A stretch of DNA of 64,000 nt, taken from the NCBI GenBank assembly GCA_965649825.1, contig OZ287696.1, positions 2,170,001 to 2,234,000 of the forward strand, written 5' to 3'. The notes beneath the pieces are model-generated. The model made no database searches. It saw only the letters and a list, made by a program, of their open reading frames with translations, and was not told where the DNA came from. This DNA is from Penicillus capitatus (Eukaryota; Chlorophyta). Shown piece by piece: positions 34,197 to 47,100 of this stretch. A program made the position numbers and the translations under genes. Within the stretch, counting starts at the first letter, position 1. Each line of letters opens with the position of its first letter.

Positions 34197-37100
34197 GTCA
34201 CAATTGGAGAGACTGAGAGAGTGGTATTCGATGTCCCTTCGCTTAGATTTGCTGAAAACGGAATCTCAAAGCGAACATCCTCCAGAAGACATTCTTTTGC
34301 CGTTTTGCAATAGTAAATCTTGCAGTCTATTTGAATCTTTGCTCCATTTTCCAGAGGACCCTGTGCCGAGTACTGCACTGTTACATTTGGAGACCGATTC
34401 GTTTTCACGATGCCACGCTCTGGGTCCAATTGAATCTGATCGCGCTCGCCTCCAACAAATCGCGCTGTAAATGAACTTGTAGCGCCCTTTGTGAATTCAT
34501 ATCCTCTCGGAAAAGCGACAGATATATCGATCGATCCATCTCTGGACTGAGTTTCGTCCGAGACAATGACCTGAATGAACACCCATCACGAGGATGCGTT
34601 CCTGCTGCGTCATATGCCAACCTTGGGCGGTATCCGTGCATCCGTATCGTCCTCTTCTTCCAGTGGAGACACTCTTGGGGGCGGCACGTCCTTCAATTCC
34701 AATGTGCTCAAGTATCCTGACGACAAATCCAGAACTCTTATCAAGCTGTTGTTCGCGTCCGCCACAAACACCGTGTTCTTTGGTCCGAGGCATAAACCAC
34801 TCGGTTCAGAGAGCGATGCTTTTTGGGCAATTCCGTCTGCATATCCTGCAGTGCCACATCCCGAAAGCGTCTTCACCGATGACGTACTCAGGTCACACAA
34901 CTTGATTCTGTGATTATAGCTGTCAGCGATCAACACCTGATGCAAAATGCGTGTAATGCATGTTTGTAAGGAGAACAAGGATGGGGAAACTTTATCGTCT
35001 TCGATGGCAAGTACACCGAGAGGATGTTGCAGTAAGACTTGGCTGAAACTTCCATCTCTGTCGCCGAAACGAAAGAGGTTGTCAGCAAAGAGTGGATCTC
35101 CTCCCGAGATTCCTTGACTGCCGCCGTTCGACAAGTCGAGTTCACGAATACTGCTGCTCTCACTGTCAGCAACAACCATTTTGTTCCGGGTGCCTGGCAA
35201 CTGAGAGATCCCTGATGAGCAAGCATTTGACGATGATGTTCGCCAAGAATGGTGCTTGATACACACCGGACGGTTGTGCCCACGAAGTAGATTGTGCACT
35301 ATCTCCATTTTTGTTACGCTCAGAGCCATTTCCACTGAAGGCTCTGATGATCCGAGACTCCACATCGTATCTCCAAATCTGGTGTTGCCCAGCCATAGCT
35401 ACGAAGACGTCCGCGCCCTAAAGCAAACAAATCTCATTATTGACCCAGAGAGAGAACGCACATACAGTGGGCCCGAGTTCGACATCCCAAGGCGAACTTA
35501 GCTGCTGGCCCTTTCCTCTTGCTCCTCCTTTGTAATCGCGGCCTTGATAGCCATTTCCGGCGAGTGTCTGCACCATTCGTTCTTTCAGGTTCACTTGTCT
35601 CAGTGCGTGATTTTCAGTATCGGCAACGTACAGAGTGTCTCTATCAGCATCATAGCAGACACCTTGAGGCCTTTTAAAGCAGCAACTCTCATAGGGACCG
35701 TCTACGAGTTTGGCTCCGTTTCCACCGATCTGGTCTATGAATTCCCCAGACATTGTCGTAACGACAATTCTGTGATTGTTGCTATCCGAGATAAAGAGTC
35801 GATTGCCCTTCATATCTGACGCCAATTTTCCTGGGAATCGAAGACCTGAGTCCAGAAGACGGTTGTCCTTGAGTTTTTCGGGGGCCTAGAAGACACCACT
35901 CGCTTTCTGCTGCGATGAAGACACTCAAACCATGGGAATCGTCTTGTTGTCCAACAGATCTCTTTCTCCATAGTACTGAAGGCCAGCTGTCAGTAAATCG
36001 ACAAGATCTTGGCGATGTCCTTCTCCAGGAAGCCTGAACAGAACCTGTCCTCTATGCCAAAGTGCTTTAGGGATCAACTACTGCAAGGTATCGGTGATAC
36101 TTTGGAGACACGACAATGAGTGTTGGCCAGGAGTTCACTCCAAGATCTTGCCACAGTACCATGTTTCGATCATTTATGACTGGGTGACTGATATCGTATC
36201 GCAAAACTGCATTCCGTATAGCAGCACTGCACAACGACTCAGATCAGAAAGAAATGATGGATGCAGTTTGTGCAGACACCTATCCTTTTCGTTATCGAAC
36301 TTGGCAGAGTGCACACCCACGACCTCTACAGGCTTGTCTGCAAAGCTTCTGTCAATGTAGGCAAGATCCGGAAGCACATGCATGCAGTTAATACAGCAGT
36401 ACGTCCAAAAATCCAGAAGAACCAGTTTGCCTCTCAAATCTCTGGTTAGAGAGAGTGGCGGAGAGTTGAACCAATCCTGTTTCGCAGGAAACTCGCCGAC
36501 GTCCTTAATACAACCGAATACCAGATGAGCCTCAAAAAGAATCGCTTACGGCTCCTCCTCCTCTTCTTTCAACATCGGCAATGTATCTCTTAAAGCCTTC
36601 TACTCGATCACCCTTGTTGCCAAATGCACCAGATGGTGTTTGGTTGAAGGGATTCAGTGCATCGACAAATGATTTAGGACTCACATACGACAATGCCTGT
36701 GGTTCAGTATTTGGGTTAACGGACAGTATGTGTGTATTGTGTACCTGTGAACGAGAATAGAGTAAGTAAAGACAAGCGCTGGCCAATCCGAGATTCATGA
36801 ATTGTAGAATACTCCTGCGGTTTGTCTTCCAATTGCCCGGCAACTCAACAGACTTAGTCAACCAGTTTTGCACCTGCAATGACAGCTCCCTCTGATGAAG
36901 AGGATGCAATTGAAGTGCACCGAATTCTGTACCCCTGGCACATCTCTTCTTGAATCGGGAACAGGGAAAGCAGAAGTTAAATCATCAATCTTGATGTCTG
37001 AGATGCTGCTAAACACGTAATCCGCACCAGCATCCATCAATGCGGACGTCGATGACGTTGTTGCCACGCCAATACAAATCATTCCTGGATCTCAAATGTT

Positions 37101-38078
37101 GCTGGAAGGGGACGAGATTTATGTAAACCTGCTGCCTTTGCTGCTGTAACACCAGCGATCGAGTCTTCGATGACAATGCAGTGCTTCGGAGATACTCCAA
37201 TGGCATTACTCGTTTTCAGGAATATATCTGGATGTGGTTTAATCTTTATCTTGCTGTCTCCGGTGAATATAGCGTCAAACATCGAAGATTCCAGATCGAT
37301 GGCGGCTAAATTGGCATTCACCTGTTCACAATACTGAACACATGATCGTGCACATGACGAAACCTTTTCTGATCCGGCAGCTGATGCGATACCGACCCTT
37401 AGCTGGGCTGACAAACACGCCCGAACAAGATCAATGGCACCTGGAAGAGAACGATGCAAATGCAGAAAATGAAACTATGACTCATGCCTGGAAATGTGAT
37501 GTCCGTATCCTTCAGCAAACTGAGATAGATTTTGAGGAATGTTTCCTGTGCAGCTTCAAGCTGAAACGATGCAATCCCAAATTTGGAAGCAATGCTCCCG
37601 AAATAAACTCTGTCTCCCATGCCTTGAAAGGGAATGAAGTCAGATTCTGATACTTGCACATCGTATAGAGTGAGAAACATCTCAGATGCTGCCCTTGCAG
37701 ACAGCAGCTGACGGTTAGTAAGATAAGACAGATGCCGAAGACAATTACCCACCGACGACAGATTTCTTCACTCTCGCAGAGAACACCGTCCATATCGAAA
37801 ATCACACCACGCAAGACCGAGGGCCTGTTTTCTAGAGGAGGTTGTTCAAAAGTGGACTCGTGAGCGGATGGCGGAGAAAGACGCCCAAGTCTTCTCGCTG
37901 TGCATCGCTGTGCATTGCCATGGTGCGAACTTCTGTTTAGCTTAGGTCCGCGAGGGCGTGGAGGGACGCAGGCGAAAGCCAATTGCGTGACCACAGACAC
38001 CGCAGATCTCATCAAAGTGTGGTCGAATGAAGGAGATCGCATCTTAAATTGAAGTAGAGTTGAGATGAATCTAACCAT
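34193..38078 (-). CDS. SOQ1: SOQ1-type HAD hydrolase-thioredoxin-NHL fusion of the thylakoid
   Basis: In plants SUPPRESSOR OF QUENCHING 1 is a thylakoid-membrane protein that prevents slow antenna quenching (qH). All parts are present in the expected order across many short exons. There is a basic transit-like N-terminus, then a HAD phosphatase domain with motif [14 protein letters not shown] and motif [18 protein letters not shown]. One TM helix follows ([13 protein letters not shown]), then a thioredoxin-like domain with [19 protein letters not shown] and [14 protein letters not shown]. The NHL beta-propeller has [48 protein letters not shown] and QPSG, then [19 protein letters not shown] and [20 protein letters not shown]. 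The C-terminal beta domain ends near [20 protein letters not shown]. The start is ATG 38078, with alternatives at 38042 and 38013. One HAD-domain intron appears to be GC-AG. Confidence 0.92.
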
Positions 38079-38368
38079 TTGCCGATCCAACCTCGCAGCC
38101 GTTTGACAAGTTCGACAAAAACGAACAACGTATGTCCGAGTATTGTTTGACCTCTATGAACCAACCTTATGGATTATCCAAGTTTTCAGCAGCCTATCGG
38201 CGGATCGTTATCGTTGTGCACACAAATTTCAGATTTCCCTCTACAGACGGGAGCAGGTTTTATTCCGATCTGACCGCAAACAGCTTTCATACGAAGATTC
38301 TGAAACAAAAAATTATTCAAATCACCTTAATTTCGCAGAAAGAGAGAATACAGGCTAGTTAAGTTTCC

Positions 38369-38704
38369 TTAAAGAAAACTTCCTGCAGATTTTACATTAC
38401 ATGTGAAATAACTGAGTCCAGCAACCGTTTTGGTTGAATCTGTCCCACTTTCGTTACCTTCCAAGATTCGCGTTGCCAAAGTCTTTTCATGCAAACCGCT
38501 AATTACCCGACCCAGGAATCGTGCGAGCCGGATCCAAGATTGTCTCCGGCATATGTGCGTGCGTGAGTATTCGTGATGCTTAGTTGGGATCTCACCTTTG
38601 AAGTTGTATCCGATTGAGCTGCCCCGTGCCCTTCCTTCTCCCTTCATCCGTGGCACAAACAAACATCTCTCCAGTGACAATCTAATTTCTTGTTGTGTCG
38701 ACAT
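38369..38704 (-). CDS. Doubtful small gene, three exons
   Basis: A minus-strand frame (MSTQQEIRLSLERCLFVP) can be joined through a 52-nt GTGAGA...CGGAG intron and a ~59-nt GTAATT...GAAAG intron to GTDSTKTVAGLSYFTCNV, giving about 75 residues. The phases agree and the intron sizes are normal for this genome. The product matches nothing I know, and a plus-strand exon model competes for part of the interval. Confidence 0.3.
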   Translation of the reverse strand: MSTQQEIRLSLERCLFVPRMKGEGRARGSSIGYNFKGEIPTKHHEYSRTHICRRQSWIRLARFLGRVISGLHEKTLATRILEGNESGTDSTKTVAGLSYFTCNVKSAGSFL

Positions 38705-39985
38705 GTCGAAGTGTGTCTGTAGCAATCGAAGACAATATGCAAACTCTCATCCGATCCTTAGACTTACCGATTTGATGAGATCTAATGTGACATATGCCTG
38801 CAGGATGTCGATGGAGGCTGTGTGTGGTAAGCAGACAGGCAGGTGGGCATGCTTGTCTGTAGTTGGAAGCATGGAAAAATGGTGTTTCTGATGACAAGCA
38901 CGTACGGGTATTATCATGCTAAGTAAACATCCAAGTTAGAGAGGAATGAAAATGTGTCTTGAAGACCCCACCAGAATTGTCGATCCCATGAAGGACGAAG
39001 ATATTACTCACATATCATGAATTCCGATTCGGAGATATTGAGAAAGGGACAGCTGTGATCCCCTTGCCTATGGAGATCAGTAGAGTAGAGTGCAACTTGT
39101 GTGATGAAGACCTCTGCCTACGATTCCTGGAGTATGGCTGGAGCAATGAAGACTTTCCTGTTTACCTTCTGACCAGAGTGCACCTGAGAGGAAGACGACG
39201 CTTACATGCTCCTCTCCCATCTATGGTGTGAAAGTAAGAGTCTGTTTAGCTTGTGGAGAAGTCGATTTTTCCGCTGTGGTCTCTGAAGTCCTGTCGACGT
39301 CAGTGCGTGCTATCATCATGTGTCGATCGAGGATCTCAAAACAAGAAGACATGGAGTGTTTCATAGAGTGTCGGTAAAGATCTTCTGCAGTTACTGTGTT
39401 GGTGACGCATGACACTCAAACACTCAAACACTCAAAGTATTTTGTCACAAAGGTACGGGCACTGTGAGTCATTCTTTGGGGTCTCCTCTCAATTGTACAA
39501 ACTCTGCATTTACTTGATTGTGTCAGCTGAAAGGTACATTGAGTATTGTTTTCGTTGTGTTGTTGATCCAGACGATTATGAAGGTTCTGGCAGAATACTG
39601 CTTACTTACCATTACTTGACTCCATTAACACAAGTTCAATGTACTTAACTTTATTAATGTGGAAGGCATGTGTCCTCTGCGACGCCGAGAGAGATGTTTC
39701 CTCGGATTCTCTCAATCTCTCACATGCGAAAACGCTAAGATAAAGCTCTGGTGTCAGCCAGAAAACTGTAACTGGAGCTAAGATTTTGTATTGGCAGGAT
39801 GCGTCAAACCGCTAACCATCATTCGCATTAATCTCAATAAGAACGCGCGCGTGATTCATCGACACCATTGCGAACTTTACTGCGAACTTTGCTTATTGCA
39901 GCGAACCTGTGTCTTAACAAGCAAGTCTGTCCGTTACGCAACGCTGTGAGTGACGACGTTTTGTTTAGCAGATTACGACCAAAAC
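38705..39985 (+). other. Region with exon-like plus-strand segments, gene model unresolved
   Basis: A plus-strand frame from about 39000 to 39231 reads like protein (LLTYHEFRFGDIEKG, EISRVECNLCDEDLCLRF). A second segment at about 39567-39648 contains VDPDDYEGSGRILLTYHY, which resembles the start of the first. I could not join these to a start codon or to each other. Either a short-exon gene or decayed duplicates are possible. Confidence 0.35.
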
Positions 39986-42900
39986 ATGCAAACGCAACCT
40001 GTGGACAAAGAATCGTCCGCCGGAGGACCATCCGCGTCGGGAAGCGGTGGAAAATCCCGCCTACCAGATTCCAACATCCATGACAAAAACGTATCAAAGC
40101 TTCTGCGCGCTGTCGTGGAGAAGCATGACATCGTCAGCACAAAGTCTCTTGTCGCGGCGTACAACGCCACGACGGATGTGAATGAGCGAACCGTTCTTTT
40201 TGACTGGTTGCTCAAATATGGCGAAAGAAAGGAAGACTGTCTCAAACCAAACGCCGTCGTTGAGTACTCAGAATTGGCAAAAGTTGCCTATGTCTCCGAA
40301 CAAGATGCCGAGGTTGTGAGAAACCTCGTATACGATATTGGTTCCTTGATCCGTCCTGGCGAATTTCTCGAGGAGAACGTCGCAAAGGCTCTTTTAAGCG
40401 CACTCACTTGGGCGGATGCGATCGTCTATGATGACCACGCACAGTTGATTGTCCTTGCTAAGAAACTACTGTTCAGTCTGTCTTCGGAACTAAGACTATC
40501 CAAACATAACTTTGCAAAACATGAAGCAAACTTTCTCGCAGTCCATCAGGTCTTTTTCCTTTTGCATAGCATCTGTCGTGGCCATTTGCTTGAGGAAGAG
40601 AAAAAAGAGCTTCGTCAAACAGTCGCGCAAAGAAGAGACGCGATGAAGCTATCCGTCCTGTACTACCCTGTTTTCTTTCACTTCGAGGTTATTCGACAAG
40701 CCGTCGAGCGTTTAGAAATAGAAGACGAGCCATCTCGTTTAACAAAAGCAACAAGATATACCGCATCTGGGCTTTACGGTGGAATACACGTCTTCCACTT
40801 TCTCAGAAGATTGGTCGGTGGTGATATCGATCCCACATCAATCGAGGACGCATACAGAAAGGGTCGAGCAGTAATTGCCAGAGCGGGAGTATTGGAGCAG
40901 GAGTGGTATGACATACTTCAGATTCTAACGGCGGCAAGGCTCAGTGCACTTAAATTAGAGAAAAAGTGTGAACTTCTTGCATTGGCATACGACACGGCGA
41001 TAGAAGGGCAACGCAAAACGTCGAAAGGGGATCGTCAGAAAGCCTTAAGATTTGGCATCGTGCAAGAAATGCGACTGTTGGCAAGTGATAAAAGCTCCAG
41101 TCAAGATGGCCGCAAAAGGGCGACGACGAAGCTAGTTGAATTGGCAACAAATCAAGCAATCTCGGAGAACTGGATTCAGGATACAGACGTCCTTACCGAG
41201 ATTCTGGATTCTTTGCACGTTATCCACACAATGGAGGAACAAAACCAAGAAATAACCGAAGCTCTCCAAAAGATACAACAATCATGCGACGAACGTGCTA
41301 GAGGAACGCTAAAAATTTGGCTACAGGGCAACACAATGGAAGAGAAGCTTCGGATGCAACGCCATAAAGATACGAATACAGATCGCGCAGACGTATTCGG
41401 CAAAACAGGCGCAACTGTTGGGTATCTGCATCCATCAACCATGCGTTCTGACATCGAAGACCTAAAGAAAACATACTTCCACGACAACTTTGCTACAGTG
41501 AGTTCATGTAATATTTTGTCGATGAAACATAAATCTTGGCCATGTCGAAGGTGCCTTCTTTGTTTGAATCAGATGTCCGTATGCACGTGAAAAGTATGGA
41601 GCATCATGTTGTTATGTATGAAGAAGTTGTCGAAGAAAGGAATGTTGAAATAAGAGAAGAATACCATGAAGAAGGAGATGAAACAGAAGGGGAAAGTTCC
41701 ACAATCCGTATAAGAGATGATCCAAGAGAATACTGTGAACGAAAAAGAAAGGTTACAACACCGATTTCGATAGAAGACTTGTTTAAACCGAGATCTTTGG
41801 AAGCGGGTGTCGACGAGAGCGAAATCCGAAGAGTGCTTCTTTATGGAAATCCTGGATCGGGGAAGACTTGCATAAGCAAAGCCGTTGCACACAAATGGGC
41901 ACTGGGAGAGATGCTGCAAGAGTTCAAAGCCATCTACGTGGTTCCGATAAGACGTCTAAATGTCGCCAGAGCCAAAGGGGTACGGGGAGAAACGCTTGAA
42001 GAAGTGATCGCGAAGATGTGTTTCAAGCAATATCGGAGCGTTACTGAATTTGAAGAATTAAAGACTCGAGTCAACCATGATCTCGATATGTCTAGCACAT
42101 TGTTAATCTTTGACGGATTGGATGAAGCTGATGACGATGCGAGAGATCTCCTTTCGGAAGCGGAGGAAGGCGAATGCAAACTTCTGATATTGACACGACC
42201 ATACAATCTTCAAGGGATACAGAAAAAAGTCGACTGCCAATTTGAGTGCCTTGGATTCAATGACCAACAGCTCAGAAACTACATAAACAAACAACTGTGC
42301 CAAGACGAAGCTTCAAACCTTATCCATTCTTTGCAACAAGATTGGGGTTTGTGGGAAACCGCACACACTCCAGTGACGGCGCACATTCTCTGTTCTTTGT
42401 CAAAAGCACATGGTACCTGTATTGAAGATCAACGAAAACGGAAGAGCATGTTTCAGATCTACAATGACATGAAAAATTTAGTATGGAAGAGGTTTGAAGA
42501 AAAGCCTGCAGCAAGAACGTCAAACAAGGTGGCGATTTTCCGAGATTTAGAAAAAATCGCTTTCGAGGCTCTTAGAAATGGACAAATACTCATCGAACAA
42601 CGAATCGTTGAGAAATACGCAACTTCTGCAAACGCATCAAGATTCTTCAAAGAAAGCGGATTCCTATTGTTCGTGTTGGAGGGCCAAGAATACCAGTTTC
42701 CGCATCTCACCTTTCAAGAGTTTTTTGCTGGAAAACATATTGCGAGAAGCTTGAAAAACAAAGGATCGGAGGGAGAAATGCAAGTACTCGGGTTCATTCA
42801 AGAAGAAAAATACAATGAAAAGCACGACCTGACGGTTTCCTTCGCAATGCACGCATTTGCAGAAGGCTGTGGCAAGTTTGCATTGCGAAGAATGCTCTCT

Positions 42901-43764
42901 ATTGTCGACGAAAACCCCGTTGAAGTGCTTGGGATACAACACTTTTTATTGAAGATGCGAGTCCTCAAGGCAACCTTAGAAGAATCAAATGAAAACGACT
43001 TAGAAGACTCTTTAAACGACGAACGAGCAATCAAGCTCGCAAAATGTGCCCATCGACTACTTGAGCACACTATCGACGATATTCTATTTCGTGAAATCGT
43101 CGTCGAAAAATTCCAGCATCTCTCTTGCGTTTTGAAAGAATTTCCCCAAGTCCTCGACGATATCGTTGGTGGAGTAAAGAAGATGCTAGATGCCTCGCAC
43201 GATTTATCGTGGAAGACGATGGCTAAAATTAAGGATGCTTTAAAGCTTGCAAGACACTCCCCGAAGCAATGTTACACAATAATCAATTTCGTAACGCAAC
43301 AAGCGAAGAAACCAGATAGTTGGTGCAAACGAAGAGAGTGCATCAGAAGGTTAAGTTGTATTGCAGAACAAATACCGCAGCACGCCGGCGCGGTTCTGCC
43401 GACGCTGGCGAAGGGGTGCGTCGACGAAGACTCGGGCGTGCGTGGGTCTGCCATGGAGGCCATCGGTCGCGTCGTCGCCTCGGCGCCGCAGCACGCCGGC
43501 GAGGTTCTTCCGACGCTGGCGAAGGTGTGCGTCGACGATCACTGGGGCGTGCCAAGGGATGCCATAATGGCCATCCGTCGCGTCGTCGCCTCGGCGCCGC
43601 AGCACGCCGGCGAGGTTCTGCCGACGCTGGCGAAGGGGTGCGTCGACGAAGACTCGGGCGTGCGTGGGTCTGCCATAAGAACCATCGGTCTCGTCGTCGC
43701 CTCGGCGCGGCAGCACGCCGGCGAGGTTCTGCCGACGCTCGCGAAGGGGTGCTGTAGGAAATGA
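39986..43764 (+). CDS. NACHT NTPase-HEAT protein (NLR-like), 5' part up to the transposon
   Basis: Exons 39986-41497 and 41551-43752 are joined by a 53-nt GTGAGT...GAAG intron. About residues 1-500 are helical and of unknown family. The NACHT domain follows: P-loop LLYGNPGSGKTCISKAVAHK, Walker B LLIFDGLDEADDD, sensor LILTRPYNLQ, then the winged-helix end FPHLTFQEFFAGKHIARS. The C-terminal part begins a HEAT array. STAND NTPases of this layout usually sense a ligand through the repeats and oligomerise via NACHT, often in immunity or programmed death. That role is inference here. Codon use shifts from A/T-rich to G/C-rich at the HEAT array. The frame runs four codons into the LTR and stops at 43764, so the present allele makes a truncated protein. 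Confidence 0.85.
43366..43752 (+). repeat. HEAT-repeat array, proximal units
   Basis: About three and a half 37-codon (111-bp) units with the core QHAGEVLPTLAKGCVDE and a second helix AI-x-x-VVASA-x. They are more varied than the distal units. The array is interrupted after codon GC of KGC by the LTR element. Confidence 0.9.
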
Positions 43765-44092
43765 ACCCTTAACTGTCATCTGTGTAACCACCGGAAGCGG
43801 TGGAGCCGTCACATAACCATCCAGGCGCGCCGACCATCGGTCGCGACGGATGTCGGCTCTCGACCTAACTTCCCCATAACGTAAGGGGTGTGGTTATGCT
43901 GCATGCACTAGGAGTTCGCAGCTGTTAGGACGTAAGGTTAGGAAGTCCATAACCACCCTGGGTATATAAGGTCGACATTTCACCCTGTAAACACTCCTGT
44001 TCGTATCGCATCAAATCTGATTGCGTTTCCGTCGTCTCAACGCGCAAGGACTCGACTATCGTCTGAACCACTCTTACATTCGATTCCCAACA
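43753..44092 (+). repeat. 5' LTR of element C
   Basis: 340 bp, TG...CA ends. A TATA box (TATATAA, about 43963-43969) puts the likely transcription start about 100 bp before the LTR end. The LTR supplies the premature stop that truncates the NACHT-HEAT protein. Confidence 0.97.
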
Positions 44093-44094
44093 TC

Positions 44095-44110
44095 TGGTGG
44101 ACCTCCGGGG
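44095..44110 (+). other. Primer-binding site of element C
   Basis: TGGTGGACCTCCGGGG starts 2 nt after the 5' LTR. It begins with TGG as expected for pairing to a tRNA CCA end. It differs from the PBS shared by elements A and B. Confidence 0.6.
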
Positions 44111-44146
44111 CAACTGTCGAGCGTTTTCTATCATCTCTGACAAGCC

Positions 44147-47100
44147 ATGCGCATTGAGTCGATTGCCTTCCCGCGTTACGATGGACGCACTGACCCTAGG
44201 AGATGGGTCAGCAAGATGACCTCGCTCTTCCGCCTGCAGCAAATCGAGGACCAGCCCGGGGCGCGAGCCGAAATCGCAGTCACCTTGCTTGACGGACCAG
44301 CCGCGGATTGGGCGGAACTGCACCATGACGCCGACGCCCATCTGAATATCGACTGGGCCGATTGGAGTCAGCTGGTGATCGACCGTTTTGTTCGCGACCA
44401 GGACCCTGACCGCGCCAGAGACCAGCTCAGACACATCTTCCAGAAGCGACGAGAATCCTTGATCGCGTACGCTGAGCGCTTCGCCTTGATGTGTTCTAGA
44501 GCTCAGCCTGCTGTCGACCCAGACGATTACTACAAGTACTGGCTGAGAGGCCTCCGGAATGACCGCGCGGCAGAATACGCATTCACTCGACTTGCTGCAA
44601 GCAACAACGCGCCAACCTACGAATATGCCGTTCGCTATGCGAAGTACGCGACGGAGGCGCGCAAGAATGTCCGAGGGTACGAGGAGACTGACGAAGAGGA
44701 AGACGAACCTGAACCTCAACATGAAAATCGTAACCATCCGACGGTCCTCAAGGAGAACGGAGCTCGTCGCCTTGCGAAGACAGGGCGAAGAACCACAACC
44801 ATCGTGGCTGAGGAACCGGCGGCGGATGACTCCGAAGACGAAGAACTCCGTCAACTCATCTCCGGACTGACAGGCCTGCTTGCGAAGAGGCAGGAAAAGC
44901 GACGCGCAAGACGCGCAGAATGCAACGCGTCTCGCTTCGTTGAATCTGTGTCCGAGGATGAAGACGACGAGGGGGCTGAAGCAACCGCCAGAATGGCGGA
45001 TGAAGATGAGCAGCAACCCAGTAAGCGACGCCGAGGTGCGGCTGGAAAGAAAGCGCGGAAACCGCGTAAGAAGCCCGAGCTCGACCGTGAATGGGCAGAT
45101 TACGCTGCTCAAGCATGGGCCATCCCGCTGCGTTTCCTGAAAGGACGCAGCAAACGTGAAGTCTACTCCCAAGTGATACTGGCGCTGAGAGACGCGTTCG
45201 GGTTCACTCCAAAGCCTAAAAAGAAGAAGGGCGAAGATGAGCCTTCTGCTTCAGCACCACCGCAGCAGACTGACGTATATATGGAACCGGCAGCACAACA
45301 ACCGCAAGGACCGCAGCAGTACCAAGCCACCCTCGCGCAGAAACGAGGCGGCAGGGACTGGCTCGAGCGATGCAAGGTATTCGTCGCAGGGCGGTTCGTG
45401 CCCAAGGTGATTGTAGACCCTGGCTCCTCGAACTCCATAATGGATGCGGAGTTCGCCCGTCAATTCCGCATCAGGCACACTACGCCCAGCCAAGGAACGT
45501 TACTGCTTGCGGATGGTTCTGTCCAGAAGCCGCTGGGACGCACTGACGAAGTTCGCGTTGAAGTGGGCGGTGTTTGGACACAGCAAGCGTTCAGTGTCCT
45601 GCCGACGAAGAACTCATATGACATTCTTCTCGGTACGGACTGGCTGCGCACCGTCCGCAGCCGAGCCGACTTCGAAGAAGGAACATATACCTTCGGAGTG
45701 AAGAAGCGCATTACGGTCGTGCCGAAGTGGCGCAAACTGTTTTTCGCGAAAAAGCAACCCGCAGCTGTTGAAGACGATACCTCCGATGCCAGCAGCGAAT
45801 CCGATATGGCCGCTGCACTGGAGGAGTTGATCGAGCAAATGCAAGCCCTCGCCAGCGATAGCGAGAGTGAGGACGAGGACGAATGCTTCCTTGCACTGAG
45901 TGACCAAGTGCTTGGCGAATTGCACGTCAACCCGAAATTGAAGCCTGAGGTGCTTTCGGATATCCGCTCTCTCGTCAGTGAATACGTAGACTGTTTTGCA
46001 TTAACCTTTCAAGACATGGTCAGGACGCCTTTAATGCAATTCGAGATCGAGTTGCGTCAAGGAGAAGTCGCGAAGCGCTGTGGCCGGACGCGACGCCTGG
46101 CGCCAAAAGAAACTGAGTTCGTCAAGGCACAAATTGACGAGCTGCTTGAAGCCAAGCTAATCATCCCTTGGGAAGAGGCCGCGAGAAAATATGGCTGCCC
46201 AAAACGCAAGGATCGTTGGCTGTCGCCAATCACCATCGCACCAAAGAAAGACGGTACCTTTCGATTCTGTTGTGCGTACCAGCGCCTCAACGACGCCACC
46301 ATTCCAGACAAGTTCGTGCTGCCACGGGCGGACGACCTGCTGGACCGCGTCATGGGTCACGCGTGGTACTCGGCCCTCGACGGATTCAGTGGATATTATT
46401 CCCTTGGTCTGCATCCTGAATCCGTACTAAAGACGGCCTTCGCCACAAGCTTCGGTGTCTATTGCTGGCTTGTCCTCCCCTTTGGAGTGACGAACGGTCC
46501 GGCTGCCTACTCGCGCTTGGTCGAGCAAGTCTATGGCGGATTGGACCGAGTCGGCGTCTTCATCGACGACGTCTGTTGTGCACACCAAGACGAAACCGGG
46601 ATCATTGAAGACTTGCGGCGTGTGTTTCAGCGCTGTCGCAATGGAGGGCTCCGCCTGAAACCGAAGAAGTGCTTTATTGGCTATCGAGAAGTCGACTTCC
46701 TTGGCCACCGGCTGTGCCCAGAAGGGATGAGAATGGATGAAGCCAAAGTTGAGAAAATCTCAAGGATGCCCTCGCCGACGGACAGAAAACAACTGCAATC
46801 TCTTTACGGCATGTTCTCCTATTATCGCCGCTTCCTGAAGAACTTCGCGGGCGTAAGTGCGCCGATGTCAAGTCTCCTTTCGACACGACGAGACTTCTTG
46901 TGGACTCCCGACGCCCAGAAGGCACTGGAGGAGTTGAAGAAGCTCCTTGTCGACGGAGCGGTTTTGGCGGCGGTCAACGAAGACCTGCCCTTTCTCGTCG
47001 ACACGGATGCCAGCTCTTACGGAATCGGGGCCGTTTTGTCACAGGAGCAAGACGGTGAAGAGCGTCCGATCTACTTCTACTCCAGACTCCTAAAGGATGC

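Noticed and set aside
43925-45172. 415-codon minus-strand frame in element C
   Set aside because: Antisense to the intact gag-pol ORF and runs into LTR sequence.
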